Assembly (NCBI RefSeq): GCF_001704275.1 | Contig: NZ_CP011533.1 | Location: 2,170,001-2,234,000 of the forward strand | DNA from: Streptomyces noursei ATCC 11455 | GTDB taxonomy: Bacteria; Actinomycetota; Actinomycetes; Streptomycetales; Streptomycetaceae | Direction: 5' to 3' | Length of the DNA stretch: 64,000 nt | Part shown: positions 8,765 to 17,706 of the stretch, in pieces | Layout: every line of letters begins with the position of its first letter | How positions within the stretch are numbered: position 1 is the first letter of the stretch | The notes under the pieces: generated by a model | Database searches by the model: none | What the model was told of the DNA's origin: nothing | Seen by the model: the letters and a program-made list of their open reading frames with translations, nothing else | Program-made: the position numbers and the translations under genes

Positions 8765-9886
8765 ATGAGCTTTCGCCTGACGGCGATCAGCCGCGAGGAC
8801 CATCTGGCCTTCGTCCGGGCCCGGGCCGCGGTGAGTCACATGCAGGTTCCCTCGTGGGGAGATGTGAAGCCGGACTGGCGAGCGGAGAGCCTGGGCTGGT
8901 TCGACGAGAGCGACCGCCTCGTCGGCGTGGGGCTGGTGCTGATGCGGCCGTTGCCGAAGCTGAAGCGGTACCTCGCCTACGTGCCGGAGGGTCCGGTCAT
9001 CGACTGGGCTGCGCCCGATCTGGAACGGTGGCTTGAGCCGATGCTCGCGTACGTGAAGGGGCGAGGTGCGTTCTCGGTGAAGATGGGGCCGCCTGTGGTG
9101 GCCCGTCGCTGGAGTGCCGAGGCCGTCAAGGCCGCCATCGCCGATCCGCAGGCTCGTCGGCTGCGCGACGTGGAGGCCACCGCGCACGAGCCGCGGGCCC
9201 TCGACATCGCTGACCAGCTGCGGCGACTGGGCTGGCAGCAGGCCGAGCCTGGCGGCGAGGACGGCTTCGCCGCAGGTCAGCCACGTTACGTTTGCCAAGT
9301 GCCGTTCGCCGGGCGGCCCCTGGAGGAGGTTCAGCGGGGCCTCAACCAGCAGTGGCGCCGCAACATCAAGAAGGCGGAGAAGGCCGGCGTCAAGGTCGTC
9401 CAAGGCGGCTACGAGGACCTGGCTGCCTTCTACGAGATCTATGTGGAGACCGCCGAGCGGGACCGCTTCGTTCCCCGCCCGCTGTCCTACTTCCAGCGCA
9501 TGTGGACCGCGCTGAGGGCTGAGGACGTCGACCGCATGCACCTCTACCTCGCCCGGCACGAGGGCGAGGTGCTCGCGGCGGCCACGATGCTGACCGTCGG
9601 CGAGCACGTCTGGTACTCCTACGGCGCCTCCACCAGCCGCAAGCGCGAGGTCCAGCCGAACAACGCGATCCAGTGGCGGATGATGTCCGACGCCCACGCG
9701 CTCGGCGCGGGCGTCTACGACTTCCGCGGCATCACCGACACCCTGGAGGAGAGCAACCACCTGCTGGGGCTCCTGCGGTTCAAGGTCGGCTCCGGCGGCG
9801 AGGCCGTCGAATACCTCGGTGAGTGGGACTTCCCGCTCAACAAGGTCCTGCACAGAGCCCTCGACTTCTATATGTCCCGCCGCTGA
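8765..9886 (+). CDS. femX: FemX-like peptidyltransferase
   Basis: A 373-residue FemABX-family protein. Such enzymes use aminoacyl-tRNA to attach a branching residue to the peptidoglycan stem peptide; in Streptomyces FemX adds the first glycine to lipid II. Two GNAT-like lobes can be traced, separated by the family region RGLNQQWRRNIKKAEKAGV (about residues 195-214), and the C-terminal lobe ends in NHLLGLLRFKVGSGGE, typical of these proteins. The ATG follows AGAGGAGTACGC. The gene is monocistronic. Gene symbol and glycine specificity are inferred from overall resemblance only. Confidence 0.85.
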   Translation: MSFRLTAISREDHLAFVRARAAVSHMQVPSWGDVKPDWRAESLGWFDESDRLVGVGLVLMRPLPKLKRYLAYVPEGPVIDWAAPDLERWLEPMLAYVKGRGAFSVKMGPPVVARRWSAEAVKAAIADPQARRLRDVEATAHEPRALDIADQLRRLGWQQAEPGGEDGFAAGQPRYVCQVPFAGRPLEEVQRGLNQQWRRNIKKAEKAGVKVVQGGYEDLAAFYEIYVETAERDRFVPRPLSYFQRMWTALRAEDVDRMHLYLARHEGEVLAAATMLTVGEHVWYSYGASTSRKREVQPNNAIQWRMMSDAHALGAGVYDFRGITDTLEESNHLLGLLRFKVGSGGEAVEYLGEWDFPLNKVLHRALDFYMSRR

Positions 9887-10105
9887 TCCCGCGGCAGCCT
9901 CGTACCGATCGTCGCTACCGACGCGGCGAGCGTGGAACACCGGCCACGGGCAGGCCGGTTGCACTGCCCGCAACGGCGCCCGGGGCAAGATGCGTGCTGT
10001 CTGGCGCACTTCTCGTAGCCCTCGTCGGAGGGTGTGTCCAGCGCTCGGCGCGGCTGGTCGGCGATGGGCCCACCGTCACCACCCCGTCAGACGGCGCGGG
10101 TTGGG

Positions 10106-10525
10106 TCAGCCGCAGTCAGGCGTCATCGATCCGACGGGCGCGCCGCTCAGTTCTTTGTCGCCGAAGCCGTCGATCTCCTGCTCGGAACCGGCGAAGTGCG
10201 CCTTGTCGTTGAGGCGCACGATGCATCCGAAGGTGTCGGGGATCGGGTTGCGCGCCGACAGTGGCCTGATCACCGGGTCGAGCTTGTCGACCTCGGGAAA
10301 GGTGAAGCCGGTTCTGGTGACCTTCACGTTGAGCCGGTAGAGGATCTGCCCGGTCTGGTGCGCGCCGCTGAAGAGGCAGAACTCGCCCTTGTGGCAGGCG
10401 TTCGACGCCGTGGCGGCGTCGGCGGCCGAGGCGGCGTCGGCGGCCGAGGCGGTGGGGTTGGCGGATGCCGAGAGGCCGATGACCGTCAGAGCGGCCAGAC
10501 CGAGGCGTATGGCGCCATACGACAC
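10106..10525 (-). CDS. Secreted peptidase-inhibitor-like (I36) protein
   Basis: A 139-residue exported protein starting at a GTG preceded by AAGGAGTTCTC. Residues 1-30 form a signal peptide. An Ala/Asp-rich linker follows, encoded by an 18-bp direct duplication. The mature domain carries the pattern CHKGEFCLFSGAH, a beta/gamma-crystallin-like motif found in the I36 family of Streptomyces metalloprotease inhibitors (SMPI type). A later Cys pair (FGCIVRL and TPDCG) may form a disulfide. Inhibitory activity is inferred from the family; many such proteins are untested. Confidence 0.72.
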   Translation of the reverse strand: MSYGAIRLGLAALTVIGLSASANPTASAADAASAADAATASNACHKGEFCLFSGAHQTGQILYRLNVKVTRTGFTFPEVDKLDPVIRPLSARNPIPDTFGCIVRLNDKAHFAGSEQEIDGFGDKELSGAPVGSMTPDCG

Positions 10526-10680
10526 GAGAACTCCTTGAATGGGAAACGAAGGGGCAAACCTGCCACCGGCCAACCTACCGAAGATCAACTCACGGTCAAC
10601 GGGCCTTCACGGGATCAAGCCACTGCCGGCCAGTACCAGCAGCAACGGTCGGGGGCGACTGGGCACGGAACCCGGTTGGG

Positions 10681-10740
10681 GCGATGGTGGACTGGGTGAT
10701 GGTGGGCCGGACGATGGCGGACCGGGTGATGGTGGACTGG
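10681..10740. repeat. Four tandem 15-bp units
   Basis: Sixty bases made of four near-identical 15-mers of the form GYGATGGTGGACYGG. The surrounding 10526-10917 stretch (392 bases) has no supported gene. In one frame the repeat would encode GDGGL-type pentapeptides, so it may be a decayed repeat-protein segment. Confidence 0.75.
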
Positions 10741-10917
10741 CGAAGGTCGCCTCTGGCGTGGTGGCGGAGGCGGCCCACGTGAGGTGGGGATCCGGACTTG
10801 GTAGGGCGCTCGGCTGTCATTCGGTGTCTGTGGTGATGGCCTTGAGCATGGGGATTCTCGCGGCCTGGCGCCCTGGCCAGAGGGAGGCGAGGAGCTCCCG
10901 GCCTGCTCACCGAAGCG

Positions 10918-11274
10918 GTGAGAGCCGCGTCCACAGGAGGCGCGCTCATCTCTCCTTCGGTGACCGTCCGCCTCCTCGCGCACATGGCCCCACATCGCCG
11001 CCAGCGGCCGGCTACCCGTCAGACTCCCCCGGGCCGTACGGGAAGAGCCGGGCCCAACGGCCTGATCGAGCCCCTGACCCAGCGTGAACTCGACGTCGTA
11101 CGCCTCGTCGCGCGCGGCCGCACCAACGAGGAACTGTCCACCGAGCTCTACGTCACCCTGTCCACGGTCAAAACCCATCTCGGCGACATCCAACGCAAGC
11201 TCGCGACCCGCAACCGCGTCGAGATCGCTGCCTGGGCCTGGGAGAACGGAATCTGCACCGGCGACCAGGGCTGA
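10918..11274 (+). pseudogene. LuxR/NarL-type response regulator, C-terminal remnant
   Basis: Only the end of a NarL-type response regulator is present. The last 70 residues carry the LuxR DNA-binding helix-turn-helix (LTQRELDVVRLVARGRTNEE, then LSTVKTHLGDIQRKL), and the 30 residues before it match the usual linker (AASTGGALISPSVTVRLL). The in-frame bases just upstream still read as receiver-domain end (APGLLTEAV), but the receiver itself is missing and no sensor kinase is nearby. The gene therefore lost its 5' part. Translation from the GTG at 10918 would give a free DNA-binding domain. Confidence 0.7.
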
Positions 11275-11555
11275 CGGTCAGGGCCACCCCTCTCCTTCGG
11301 CTTCGGTGGCCACCACGTCATCCCCGCCATCGCTTCCTGGCGCTCTGGCCCCTCGGGCCGGTCATGGACGAGGAGGCGCCGGGTAGTTGTGCGGATTCCG
11401 GCGCCGGCGGTGCAGGTCCGGCAGTCGTGGCCGACCTCGCCCGTCAGGTGGACGCAGGCCCGGGACCAGCCCGTCACCCGGCGGCTGGAAAGGCCGTCCC
11501 CTGTCTGGTCACTCGGTGGACGGGCGCATACTCCCCCTTCGGTTCCTTGGCAGAC

Positions 11556-12095
11556 TCAACCGGACGGCGTGACCGGGACCCACCTGCCGAGCCACTGCTC
11601 GGCGCCCCAGGCATCGAACCGCTCCACCTCGGTGAACCCCAGCTTCGCCGCGAGACGCATCGAGCCGACGTTGGCGGTCTGGGTGGTGAGCACCACCGGC
11701 TCGCCGGGAAGCACGCCGGCGAGCCAGCCGAGTGCCGCCGCGCACGCCTCGGCGGCGTACCCGAATCCCCACGCCCGCGGCAGGAACAGGTAGCCGAGAT
11801 CGACCTTCCCCACGGCAGCCGGGCGACGGTGCCCCGTTGCTCTCCTGAGCAGGATCTGGCCGATCATCGACCCGTCGAGATCGACAACGAAGCTCCCGGG
11901 CCACCGCGCGGGCGCCCCGGGCATCTCGCGCTCAAGCTCATCACGCGGCCGGGGACCGCCGAGGTGGGTGTGCACCTCTGGCGAGGCGAGCAGCTCGACA
12001 AACGCCGCGCGGTCCCGGCTCTCGGGCTCACGCAGCGTGAGCCTCTCGGTCCTGATCGGCTCGGGCGGCCACGTCACGGGGCCCAGATCTTCCAT
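11556..12095 (-). CDS. GNAT-family N-acetyltransferase (RimJ/RimL type)
   Basis: A 179-residue acetyltransferase. The start of the domain reads RTERLTLREPESRDRAAFVELL, the central strand is VDLGYLFLPRAWGFGYAAEA (motif A region, acetyl-CoA binding, about residues 98-118), and the fold ends with NVGSMRLAAKLGFTEVE. This order is typical of the RimJ/RimL subgroup, which acetylates protein N-termini or small amines using acetyl-CoA. The substrate cannot be inferred. It stands alone, with about 280 bases of apparently empty DNA on the downstream side. Confidence 0.82.
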   Translation of the reverse strand: MEDLGPVTWPPEPIRTERLTLREPESRDRAAFVELLASPEVHTHLGGPRPRDELEREMPGAPARWPGSFVVDLDGSMIGQILLRRATGHRRPAAVGKVDLGYLFLPRAWGFGYAAEACAAALGWLAGVLPGEPVVLTTQTANVGSMRLAAKLGFTEVERFDAWGAEQWLGRWVPVTPSG

Positions 12096-12226
12096 CCGCG
12101 CACGCTAACAGGCGGTCGCACCAACCGAACGGAAAACCTCCAACTCCCGTCAGAGGACACCGAAGTGCGGTGAGGGGCACGGGCCTGGCCCGGGCGGCCG
12201 TGCGTCGTGACGGTCCGTCGGACGGA

Positions 12227-12379
12227 TCACTGCCGTGCCCGCCAGGCTGCGAACAGTCCTGCCGCCGCTCCGCTGATCACGCAGAAGCCGGGGCCCTTCA
12301 CCAGGACGTACACGGTCGCGCACACACCCAGCAGGACCGTCAGGGCGAGGAGATCGAGCGCCCCGAGGTCAGTCCGGTG
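12227..12379 (-). other. Short hydrophobic open frame after a stop codon
   Basis: Directly after the stop codon of the phosphotransferase fragment, and in the same frame, about 45 codons stay open and read as a transmembrane segment (ALDLLALTVLLGVCATVYVL, then GPGFCVISGAAAGLFAAW) before a TGA at 12227. No ATG or GTG with a ribosome-binding site fits well. It may be the remains of a small membrane protein joined to the phosphotransferase fragment by a deletion. Confidence 0.35.
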
Positions 12380-12826
12380 TCACCCGGTCTGCAACAGCTC
12401 GCGTACGTCCTGCCAGTCACGGTCGATTGCCGCCACCCGTTCGTGGTCGGTCATGGCCGTCAGCATGGCGGTGACGTGTGCGGGGTCCAGTGCCTGTGGT
12501 GGGAACCGGTCGCGGCCCGGGACCGGGGAACGGCCGCGGACGTGTTCGATGACCAGCACGTGGTGCCGGTTGTCGGCGGCGATGAGGGCGGGAACCGGCG
12601 CTGGCGGGGGTGTCGCGGCGAAGGTCTGGTAGGCGTCGATCTCCGTGCTGAACTTCTCGGCCCACAGGGGTTCCGGGGCTGTCAGCAGTTTCGTGACGGC
12701 CGGTCCACCCTCGCAGTCCCCCGCGATGAGCAGGGACTTGTCGGTTCGGGAGAGGAATGCCGTGGGACGGAAGTCCGGTCGTAGCCGGATGACCGGCGCG
12801 GCGGCGCCGGTGAGTTCGTCGGGCAC
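12380..12826 (-). pseudogene. Aminoglycoside-phosphotransferase-like fragment
   Basis: A 148-residue protein from a GTG preceded by AAGGAGCCCC. It resembles the N-lobe of APH/choline-kinase-fold phosphotransferases: VTKLLTAPEPLWAEKFSTEI contains the ATP-anchoring Lys and a Glu, and HVLVIEHVRGRSPVPG resembles the hinge. The C-lobe with the catalytic HGD and DxD motifs is absent; full proteins run about 280-320 residues. The frame stops at LLQTG. It is therefore probably a 3'-truncated, inactive gene. The low-copy remnant next door supports a deletion here. Confidence 0.6.
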
Positions 12827-12953
12827 GGGGCTCCTTGCTGTGTGATGTGCGGGCGGCCGGGGCCGAGGCACATCCGCCGGTTCAATACCTGGCTGTGAAT
12901 CGCCGATACAGGAGCTGACGCGGGAAAGGAATCACCGACGAGGGGAACGGATC

Positions 12954-13766
12954 ATGGCCATCGTCAACGAGTGGCAGATGGTGGGCAACATCGCCGCCGG
13001 GCTCGGCTTCGGCGCTGCCATCGGCCTGGAGCGGCAGTGGCGGGCCCGGATGGCCGGGCTGCGGACGAACGCGCTGGTGGCCGCCGGGTCCGCGCTCTTC
13101 GTGCTGCTGTCCAACTACGGCTTCGCACAGGCCACCAGCACCATCGGGTACGACGGCTCGCGGGTCGCGGCCCAAATCGTCTCCGGCATCGGCTTCCTTG
13201 GCGCCGGCGTCATCATCCGGGACGGGCTCAGCGTGCGCGGGCTCAACACCGCGGCCACCCTGTGGTGTTCGGCCGCGGTGGGCGCCCTGGCCGGTACCGG
13301 GCTGTACGTCCTGGCGGGACTCGGCACGGCTGCCGTGGTGGGCGCCAACCTGCTGCTGCGACCACTGGGCCGGCGCCTGGACCGGGAGCCGCACGGCGGC
13401 GCCGAGGTCGCCACCGACTACTACTTCGAGGCGGTGTGCACCGAGCCCGAGGAGGCACACATCAGGGCCCTGATCGTCCAAGCCGTAGCCCGGCCCGGCT
13501 TCCGGCTGCGCTCGGTGTACAGCCGCGACGCGGAAGAAGGGAAGGTCACCGTCGCCGCGGAACTCACCACCGAGCATCGTGACGACTCCCTCCTCGAAGC
13601 GGCCGTCAGCCGACTGTCGTTGGAGCCCGCAGTCTCCGCGGTCAGCTGGACGGTCATCAACCACCCGGACGAGGACGACGTCAACTACCCCGCCGACGAG
13701 GCACCCCACCACCGGCCCCGGAACCCGTTCACCCGGTGGAGCCGCGGAGGAACGCGCCGGCAGTAG
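12954..13766 (+). CDS. MgtC/SapB-family membrane protein
   Basis: A 270-residue protein. Residues 1-145 form the MgtC membrane domain with four or five hydrophobic segments and the family motifs GAAIGLERQWRARMAGLRTN and IVSGIGFLGAGVIIRDG, then GLNTAATLW. Residues 150-240 form a soluble ACT-like domain. MgtC proteins help bacteria survive low magnesium or inside phagocytes, and in some species inhibit the F-type ATPase; a direct transport role is doubtful. The C-terminal tail is polar. Its 3' end overlaps the apparent end of the convergent DinB-like gene. Confidence 0.85.
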   Translation: MAIVNEWQMVGNIAAGLGFGAAIGLERQWRARMAGLRTNALVAAGSALFVLLSNYGFAQATSTIGYDGSRVAAQIVSGIGFLGAGVIIRDGLSVRGLNTAATLWCSAAVGALAGTGLYVLAGLGTAAVVGANLLLRPLGRRLDREPHGGAEVATDYYFEAVCTEPEEAHIRALIVQAVARPGFRLRSVYSRDAEEGKVTVAAELTTEHRDDSLLEAAVSRLSLEPAVSAVSWTVINHPDEDDVNYPADEAPHHRPRNPFTRWSRGGTRRQ

Positions 13767-14466
13767 CCAGGCAGCAGGAACAAGCAGGTAGGCCAGGCGG
13801 TCTTCGGTGTTCGACCTCCCCGAAGCCTGCCCACGCGAAGGGCACATGGCCGGGAAACCGTCTCCGGCCCCGACGGCGGTCCGCAGGTCCGCCCCGTGCG
13901 TTTCCCACTCGACGACGGCACCACCGACATCGGCGGGCCGACCACGGCCCACAGTCAGACGGGCCCGCGCTCGGTCCGAGCAGGCGGTCGAGCTCGGCCG
14001 GCGTTGCCGCACGCATGCCGGACGACCAGTTGTCGTAGGCCCGGTCGATTTGATCCAGTGCGGCCGCGGCAGTGCCGGCGTAGACGTAGTCGCCGTAGTC
14101 GATCGACGGCCCGCCGAAATACATTTCAGTGCGCTTGGCCATGACGTGGACGGTGGGGCGCGCCAGCCACCAGGCGATGGTCGTGACCGGTGCGGGGGCA
14201 GGGGCGGGGAAGGCGTAGTCGACGGTGAACCGTCCGCCGCCCATCTCGCTTTCACTGCGGCGCGGGCGCACGGTCCAGCAGTCGGGAACCGGCTCCCAGA
14301 AGTACTCCTCGTCGGTCAGCCCCACCAGCCGGGGACGCAGCCGTTCCCGCCAGTGCCAGTCCAGTTGGTCGCCGAGTTCGTGGGACCGGTCAGTCCTTGC
14401 ACGTGGGTCGGGTGCAGGTCTGTCCCGAGCGAGAGCCGTCAGTTCCGCGTTGTGGTCCGACGTCAC
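13729..14466 (-). CDS. DinB-superfamily protein, probably frameshifted
   Basis: The GTG at 14466 follows GGAGGTACGGGC. The first 155 residues look like a DinB-fold four-helix protein as in mycothiol-dependent enzymes: LGDQLDWHWRERLRPRLVGL, YFWEPVPDCWTV and THIAWWLA-like IAWWLARPTVHVMAKR, then GMRAATPAELDRLLG. After about residue 160 the translation becomes Arg/Cys-rich and loses family character, and the frame runs into the 3' end of the opposite mgtC-like gene. A frameshift or truncation near 13.98 kb is likely, removing the last helix and its metal His. Confidence 0.6.
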   Translation of the reverse strand: MTSDHNAELTALARDRPAPDPRARTDRSHELGDQLDWHWRERLRPRLVGLTDEEYFWEPVPDCWTVRPRRSESEMGGGRFTVDYAFPAPAPAPVTTIAWWLARPTVHVMAKRTEMYFGGPSIDYGDYVYAGTAAAALDQIDRAYDNWSSGMRAATPAELDRLLGPSAGPSDCGPWSARRCRWCRRRVGNARGGPADRRRGRRRFPGHVPFAWAGFGEVEHRRPPGLPACSCCLATAGAFLRGSTG

Positions 14467-14768
14467 GCCCGTACCTCCAACATGCGCCTTTTCACCGTGC
14501 ATGTACGGCTCCCTGCGACTCAGGCGACGGGGCCTCGTGCGCCGTCTTCCCGCAAGACTCAAAGGAAGAACCGGCTGGAGTGGTGACGCGACCGGCGTCA
14601 CCATCGAGAGCGACTCGTCAGGACAGGACCTGATCCGCCCAACTCCGCCCCAGCAACCACCCCTGAGGGACAGTCGGTGGCGTAGCCGAGAGCTGATCGA
14701 GGCCCTGCGGCGGCAGCCATGGACTCGCCGGGCGAGCCCCACCAATCCTGCCCCCGCTCCTCACATGT

Positions 14769-14799
14769 GAAGGCCCGGTGGTTTTCCCACCGGGCCTTC
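14769..14799. terminator. Perfect 13-bp stem terminator
   Basis: Inverted repeat GAAGGCCCGGTGG and its exact complement, separated by the loop TTTTC. It lies just beyond the stop of the secreted-protein gene read from the right, and has no U-tract, as is common in Streptomyces. Confidence 0.8.
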
Positions 14800-14855
14800 A
14801 CTGTTCGTGTTCGCACTTTCGACCTGGCGGTGGCCCGGTCGGCCCGGACACCGGG

Positions 14856-15305
14856 TCAGCGCACGTGGACGGTCTTGGTCTGCGTGGTGATGTCCACGCG
14901 CGGGTGGCCGCCGCGCGGGCCGTCGACGCCGTAGAGCACCCCACGGAACTGGAGCACGCCCCGATGGCCGGCCTTGACCCTCACATCGACCTTCGCCTCG
15001 CTGGCGCCCATGGTCACGATCCGGCCGCACTTGACGGTGTGCCATGCACCATGCGTCCCGACACGCTCCTGCGCGCAGAACTTCGCGTACTGCAGCGCGT
15101 CACTGTCACCCTGTCCTTTGACGTGGACGCTCTGGCCGAGCTTCACGGTGCCCGGCGACACGCCGAGAGTGGCACTTCCCTTGGCGAACGCCGGCGTCAC
15201 CGCCAGCACTGCCGCAGCCACCCCCACAGCACCCACCGCGGCGAATCTCGCCCCCCGGCGCCCGAACATCCCGTTTGCGGCGCGTCCGTCTCCACGATGT
15301 GTCAT
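14856..15305 (-). CDS. Small secreted protein, unknown function
   Basis: About 149 residues from the ATG at 15305, preceded by GAGAGGACAGCG; upstream in-frame codons lack a better site. The N-terminus has a basic region (HRGDGR, GRRGAR) and a hydrophobic core AAVGAVGVAAAVLAVTPAFA ending in a signal-peptidase site, so the protein should be exported. The mature part is a predicted beta domain with one Cys pair (AKFCAQE and TVKCGRI) and starts KGSATLGVSPGTVKLGQSV, reminiscent of Ig-like or surface domains. It is followed by a strong terminator. Confidence 0.7.
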   Translation of the reverse strand: MTHRGDGRAANGMFGRRGARFAAVGAVGVAAAVLAVTPAFAKGSATLGVSPGTVKLGQSVHVKGQGDSDALQYAKFCAQERVGTHGAWHTVKCGRIVTMGASEAKVDVRVKAGHRGVLQFRGVLYGVDGPRGGHPRVDITTQTKTVHVR

Positions 15306-15493
15306 CGCTGTCCTCTCGTTGCTGTGCTCTCTCGTCTCGCTCTTGGACGACAATCAGCTTCAACGGTCGGGTTGGCGTTGCGCTAACGGACGGCTAACGC
15401 GGTGCGCCGAGCCGCCCGTGACCGGCCCGGCCCGGCCCCAAGACAACCGACCGCCGTCCGGATCGGCAGCGGCAGCGGCAACCAACAGCAGCT

Positions 15494-16186
15494 CTACGTC
15501 CGCCCGACGTCTCCGACGCACCCCCACACCGAGCTGATGCAGCAGCCGTACAGACAACAACTGATCGCACAGAGATCGATCGCTCCTGCCCGGGGAGACC
15601 CGGCTGAACGCGCGAGAGCTGCTTGCCTCATCACGAGGTCGATCGTTTGGGCCTCGGCCATGTGCTCGGGCAGGACGGCGGAGAGCCCGAGGTGCCGGAC
15701 CAGGCCGGCATCGCGCAGCTCTGCGAGGGCGCCGAAGTGCTCGGCGATCGAGGATGTGCGGGGGCCGCCGACGCGCAGGTCCACCACGTCCAGGTGGTCC
15801 CGGCCGAGCTGGCGCAGGTTCTCCTCGACCTGGCCGCGCAGTTGGTCGGGGCGGACTGTGTAGAGCCACTCGCCGGAGGGATCGCGGGTCGGGCCGACCT
15901 TGGTCACCACGACCACGTCGCCGCGCCAGGACGAGAGGGCGCGGTTGATGATCTCGTTCGCGGACCGCAGTGGTGAGAAGTAGAAGGCGGCCGTGTCGAT
16001 GTGGTTGACCCCCTGCTCGAACGCACTGTGCAGCAGGTCGACGGCGGCATCGCGGTCGATCGGCGTGCCGGCGGAGTTCCCCCTCATGCCGTTGCCCGTC
16101 AGCCGCATCGCGCCGTAGCCGATGCGAGTCACCTCCAGGTCGTCCCCGAGCTTCCAGGTCCCCGCACTCGCCGCTGCGCTCACCAT
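15494..16186 (-). pseudogene. Aldo/keto reductase, 3'-truncated
   Basis: The first 180 residues follow the AKR (beta/alpha)8 barrel: LEVTRIGYGAMRLTG at the start, GVNHIDTAAFYFSP with the active-site Asp and a Tyr, VVVVTKVGP with the Lys, and LDVVDLRVGGP. The catalytic His that normally follows the fourth strand is replaced in LRVGG. After EHMAEAQTI the family sequence stops and unrelated residues run to the stop, so the last third (cofactor-binding SxG and RxxN region) is missing. Family members run about 290-330 residues. The gene is most likely dead, truncated near 15.64 kb. Confidence 0.72.
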
Positions 16187-16427
16187 GCTCCTTCGCCCGT
16201 CGGTTCGTCAGGTCCTGGAGTATGGGGCCGTCTCGGTGTGCTGCGACAGGTCAACGAGCCCGGCGGAACATCACGTCCCTGTCCGGAACTCACCATCATC
16301 GCCCATCCGTTGGACTTGACGAGAGAGCACAGGGCAGGGCGATGTTTCAGGTCTTCTGCTGCTGTCTTGCCGAGGTGGCGGACGATCCCCTGTGCCAGGG
16401 CCGGGGCCTGGCCGGGAGGTTCTGAAG

Positions 16428-17561
16428 CTATGCCGACTCAGGTCGGTCCGGGTTCGGGATGAAGGTGGGTAGCGCGGCGAGGCTGTGGCGCACCGCCTCG
16501 GCCCCGTACGCGAACATCTGCCGCTCGTAGCTGTCGACCGCGGAGAGAAGGTCTTGACGGCCCTCGGCGGCCTCAGCCAGGCGGCGGCCCAGCAGGTCGG
16601 CATCGCGCAGGGCGGTGTTCGCACCGTTGCCGCCGGTCGGAGAGGTGGCGTGGATGGCGTCACCGAGCAGCGTGACCGGACCGGGTGCCCAGCGCTCACC
16701 TGGCTCGACGACCCCGATGGACAGCAGGGTGCTGTTGTCCGGGTCGGCCTGTTCGATGAGCGCCCGCAGGTCCGGGTGCCAACCTTTCATCCTGGACAGC
16801 GCGGCCTCCCGTGCCGTCAGGGTGCCGAGAGAGCCGTTCGGCGGGAGGATCATGGCCCAACGCACGTAGTCGTGGATGTCAGGGAGCGTCACTTCGGGCG
16901 CCAGTCTCTCCGCCGCTTCCTTTGGCGGAACGGGGAACCGCATCGCCCCGAGCAACAGACTCACTCCGCCCCCGACGATCTTCCCGCCGTAGGCCCGGGA
17001 GAGGCCGGCGAACTGCTCCGTGAGCGGCGTGCGGCCGATGACGAACCGAACGCCGGTGTCCCTCGGGGTGGTCTGCGGCGTCAGCACCTGGCGAACCGCG
17101 GAGCCGACCCCGTCCGCCCCGACGAGCAGATCAGCGGTTGCCGGCTCGCGTTGCGCGAACCGGGCTTCGACCCTGCCGTCGTCCAACACGTCGTAACCGG
17201 TCAGCGCGGCCCCGGTGTGCACAGGGAGTCCGGTCAGCAGCAGGTGCCGGAGTACTTGCCGGTCGACCACGATCCCGCTCCTGGCAGGGCCGAGTTCGCC
17301 GATCTTGTTCAGCTGGGTGTCCAGGGCCAGGCGCTCGACGCAGGCGTCACTGACGACCGCGTCCAGCAGCGCATGCCGACGCTGTGGCAGGCAGCTGCGC
17401 AGCGCCTCGAATCCGACCGGATCCAGTACGAGCCGGTACCCCTGGAATCGTGCGGTGATCGCCGGGTCCCGCTCGTACACGTCGACCTCGATCCCGGCAC
17501 CGCGCAGACCCTGCGCCAGGCACAGACCCCCCAGACCGGCTCCGACCACGGAAACTCGCAT
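16428..17561 (-). CDS. FAD-dependent monooxygenase (group A type)
   Basis: A 377-residue flavoprotein. The N-terminal dinucleotide-binding motif VVGAGLGGLCLAQGL is at residues 4-19, the middle motif ADLLVGADGVGSAVR (DG motif, FAD/NAD(P)H) is near 145-160, and the GDAIHATSPTGGNGANTALRDA motif (FAD ribityl) is near 290-310. These are the marks of para-hydroxybenzoate-hydroxylase-fold monooxygenases, which hydroxylate aromatics, polyketides or antibiotics such as tetracycline. It is divergent from a TetR-type gene over three operator-like repeats and is probably induced by its substrate; inactivation of a xenobiotic is a reasonable guess. Confidence 0.85.
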   Translation of the reverse strand: MRVSVVGAGLGGLCLAQGLRGAGIEVDVYERDPAITARFQGYRLVLDPVGFEALRSCLPQRRHALLDAVVSDACVERLALDTQLNKIGELGPARSGIVVDRQVLRHLLLTGLPVHTGAALTGYDVLDDGRVEARFAQREPATADLLVGADGVGSAVRQVLTPQTTPRDTGVRFVIGRTPLTEQFAGLSRAYGGKIVGGGVSLLLGAMRFPVPPKEAAERLAPEVTLPDIHDYVRWAMILPPNGSLGTLTAREAALSRMKGWHPDLRALIEQADPDNSTLLSIGVVEPGERWAPGPVTLLGDAIHATSPTGGNGANTALRDADLLGRRLAEAAEGRQDLLSAVDSYERQMFAYGAEAVRHSLAALPTFIPNPDRPESA

Positions 17562-17634
17562 CACGCACCTCCTGAACAGACTGTCCGAACCCTGCTCAGG
17601 ACCTGAGCACGGGGTACGCCGACCACGCAGAGAC

Positions 17635-17699
17635 GAACTTAGTTCTGCATGGACGAACTAAGCTCTACAAGGCGAACATAGTTCGTGTCAAGCTATAGT
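17635..17699. promoter_or_regulatory. Three operator-like repeats and -10 element
   Basis: Between the divergent monooxygenase and TetR genes lie GAACTTAGTTC (17635), GAACTAAGCTC (17655) and GAACATAGTTC (17674), spaced 20 and 19 bases, the same face of the helix roughly every two turns. TATAGT at 17694-17699 is a -10 candidate only seven bases before the TetR ATG, which would make a nearly leaderless mRNA. Binding by the adjacent TetR protein is inferred. Confidence 0.7.
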
Positions 17700-17706
17700 G
17701 ATCGGC

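Noticed and set aside
12882..14255. Long minus-strand open frame across mgtC and the DinB-like gene
   Set aside because: It is antisense to the well-supported MgtC domain and changes character along its length; only a small part near 13.9 kb might continue the DinB-like protein after a frameshift.
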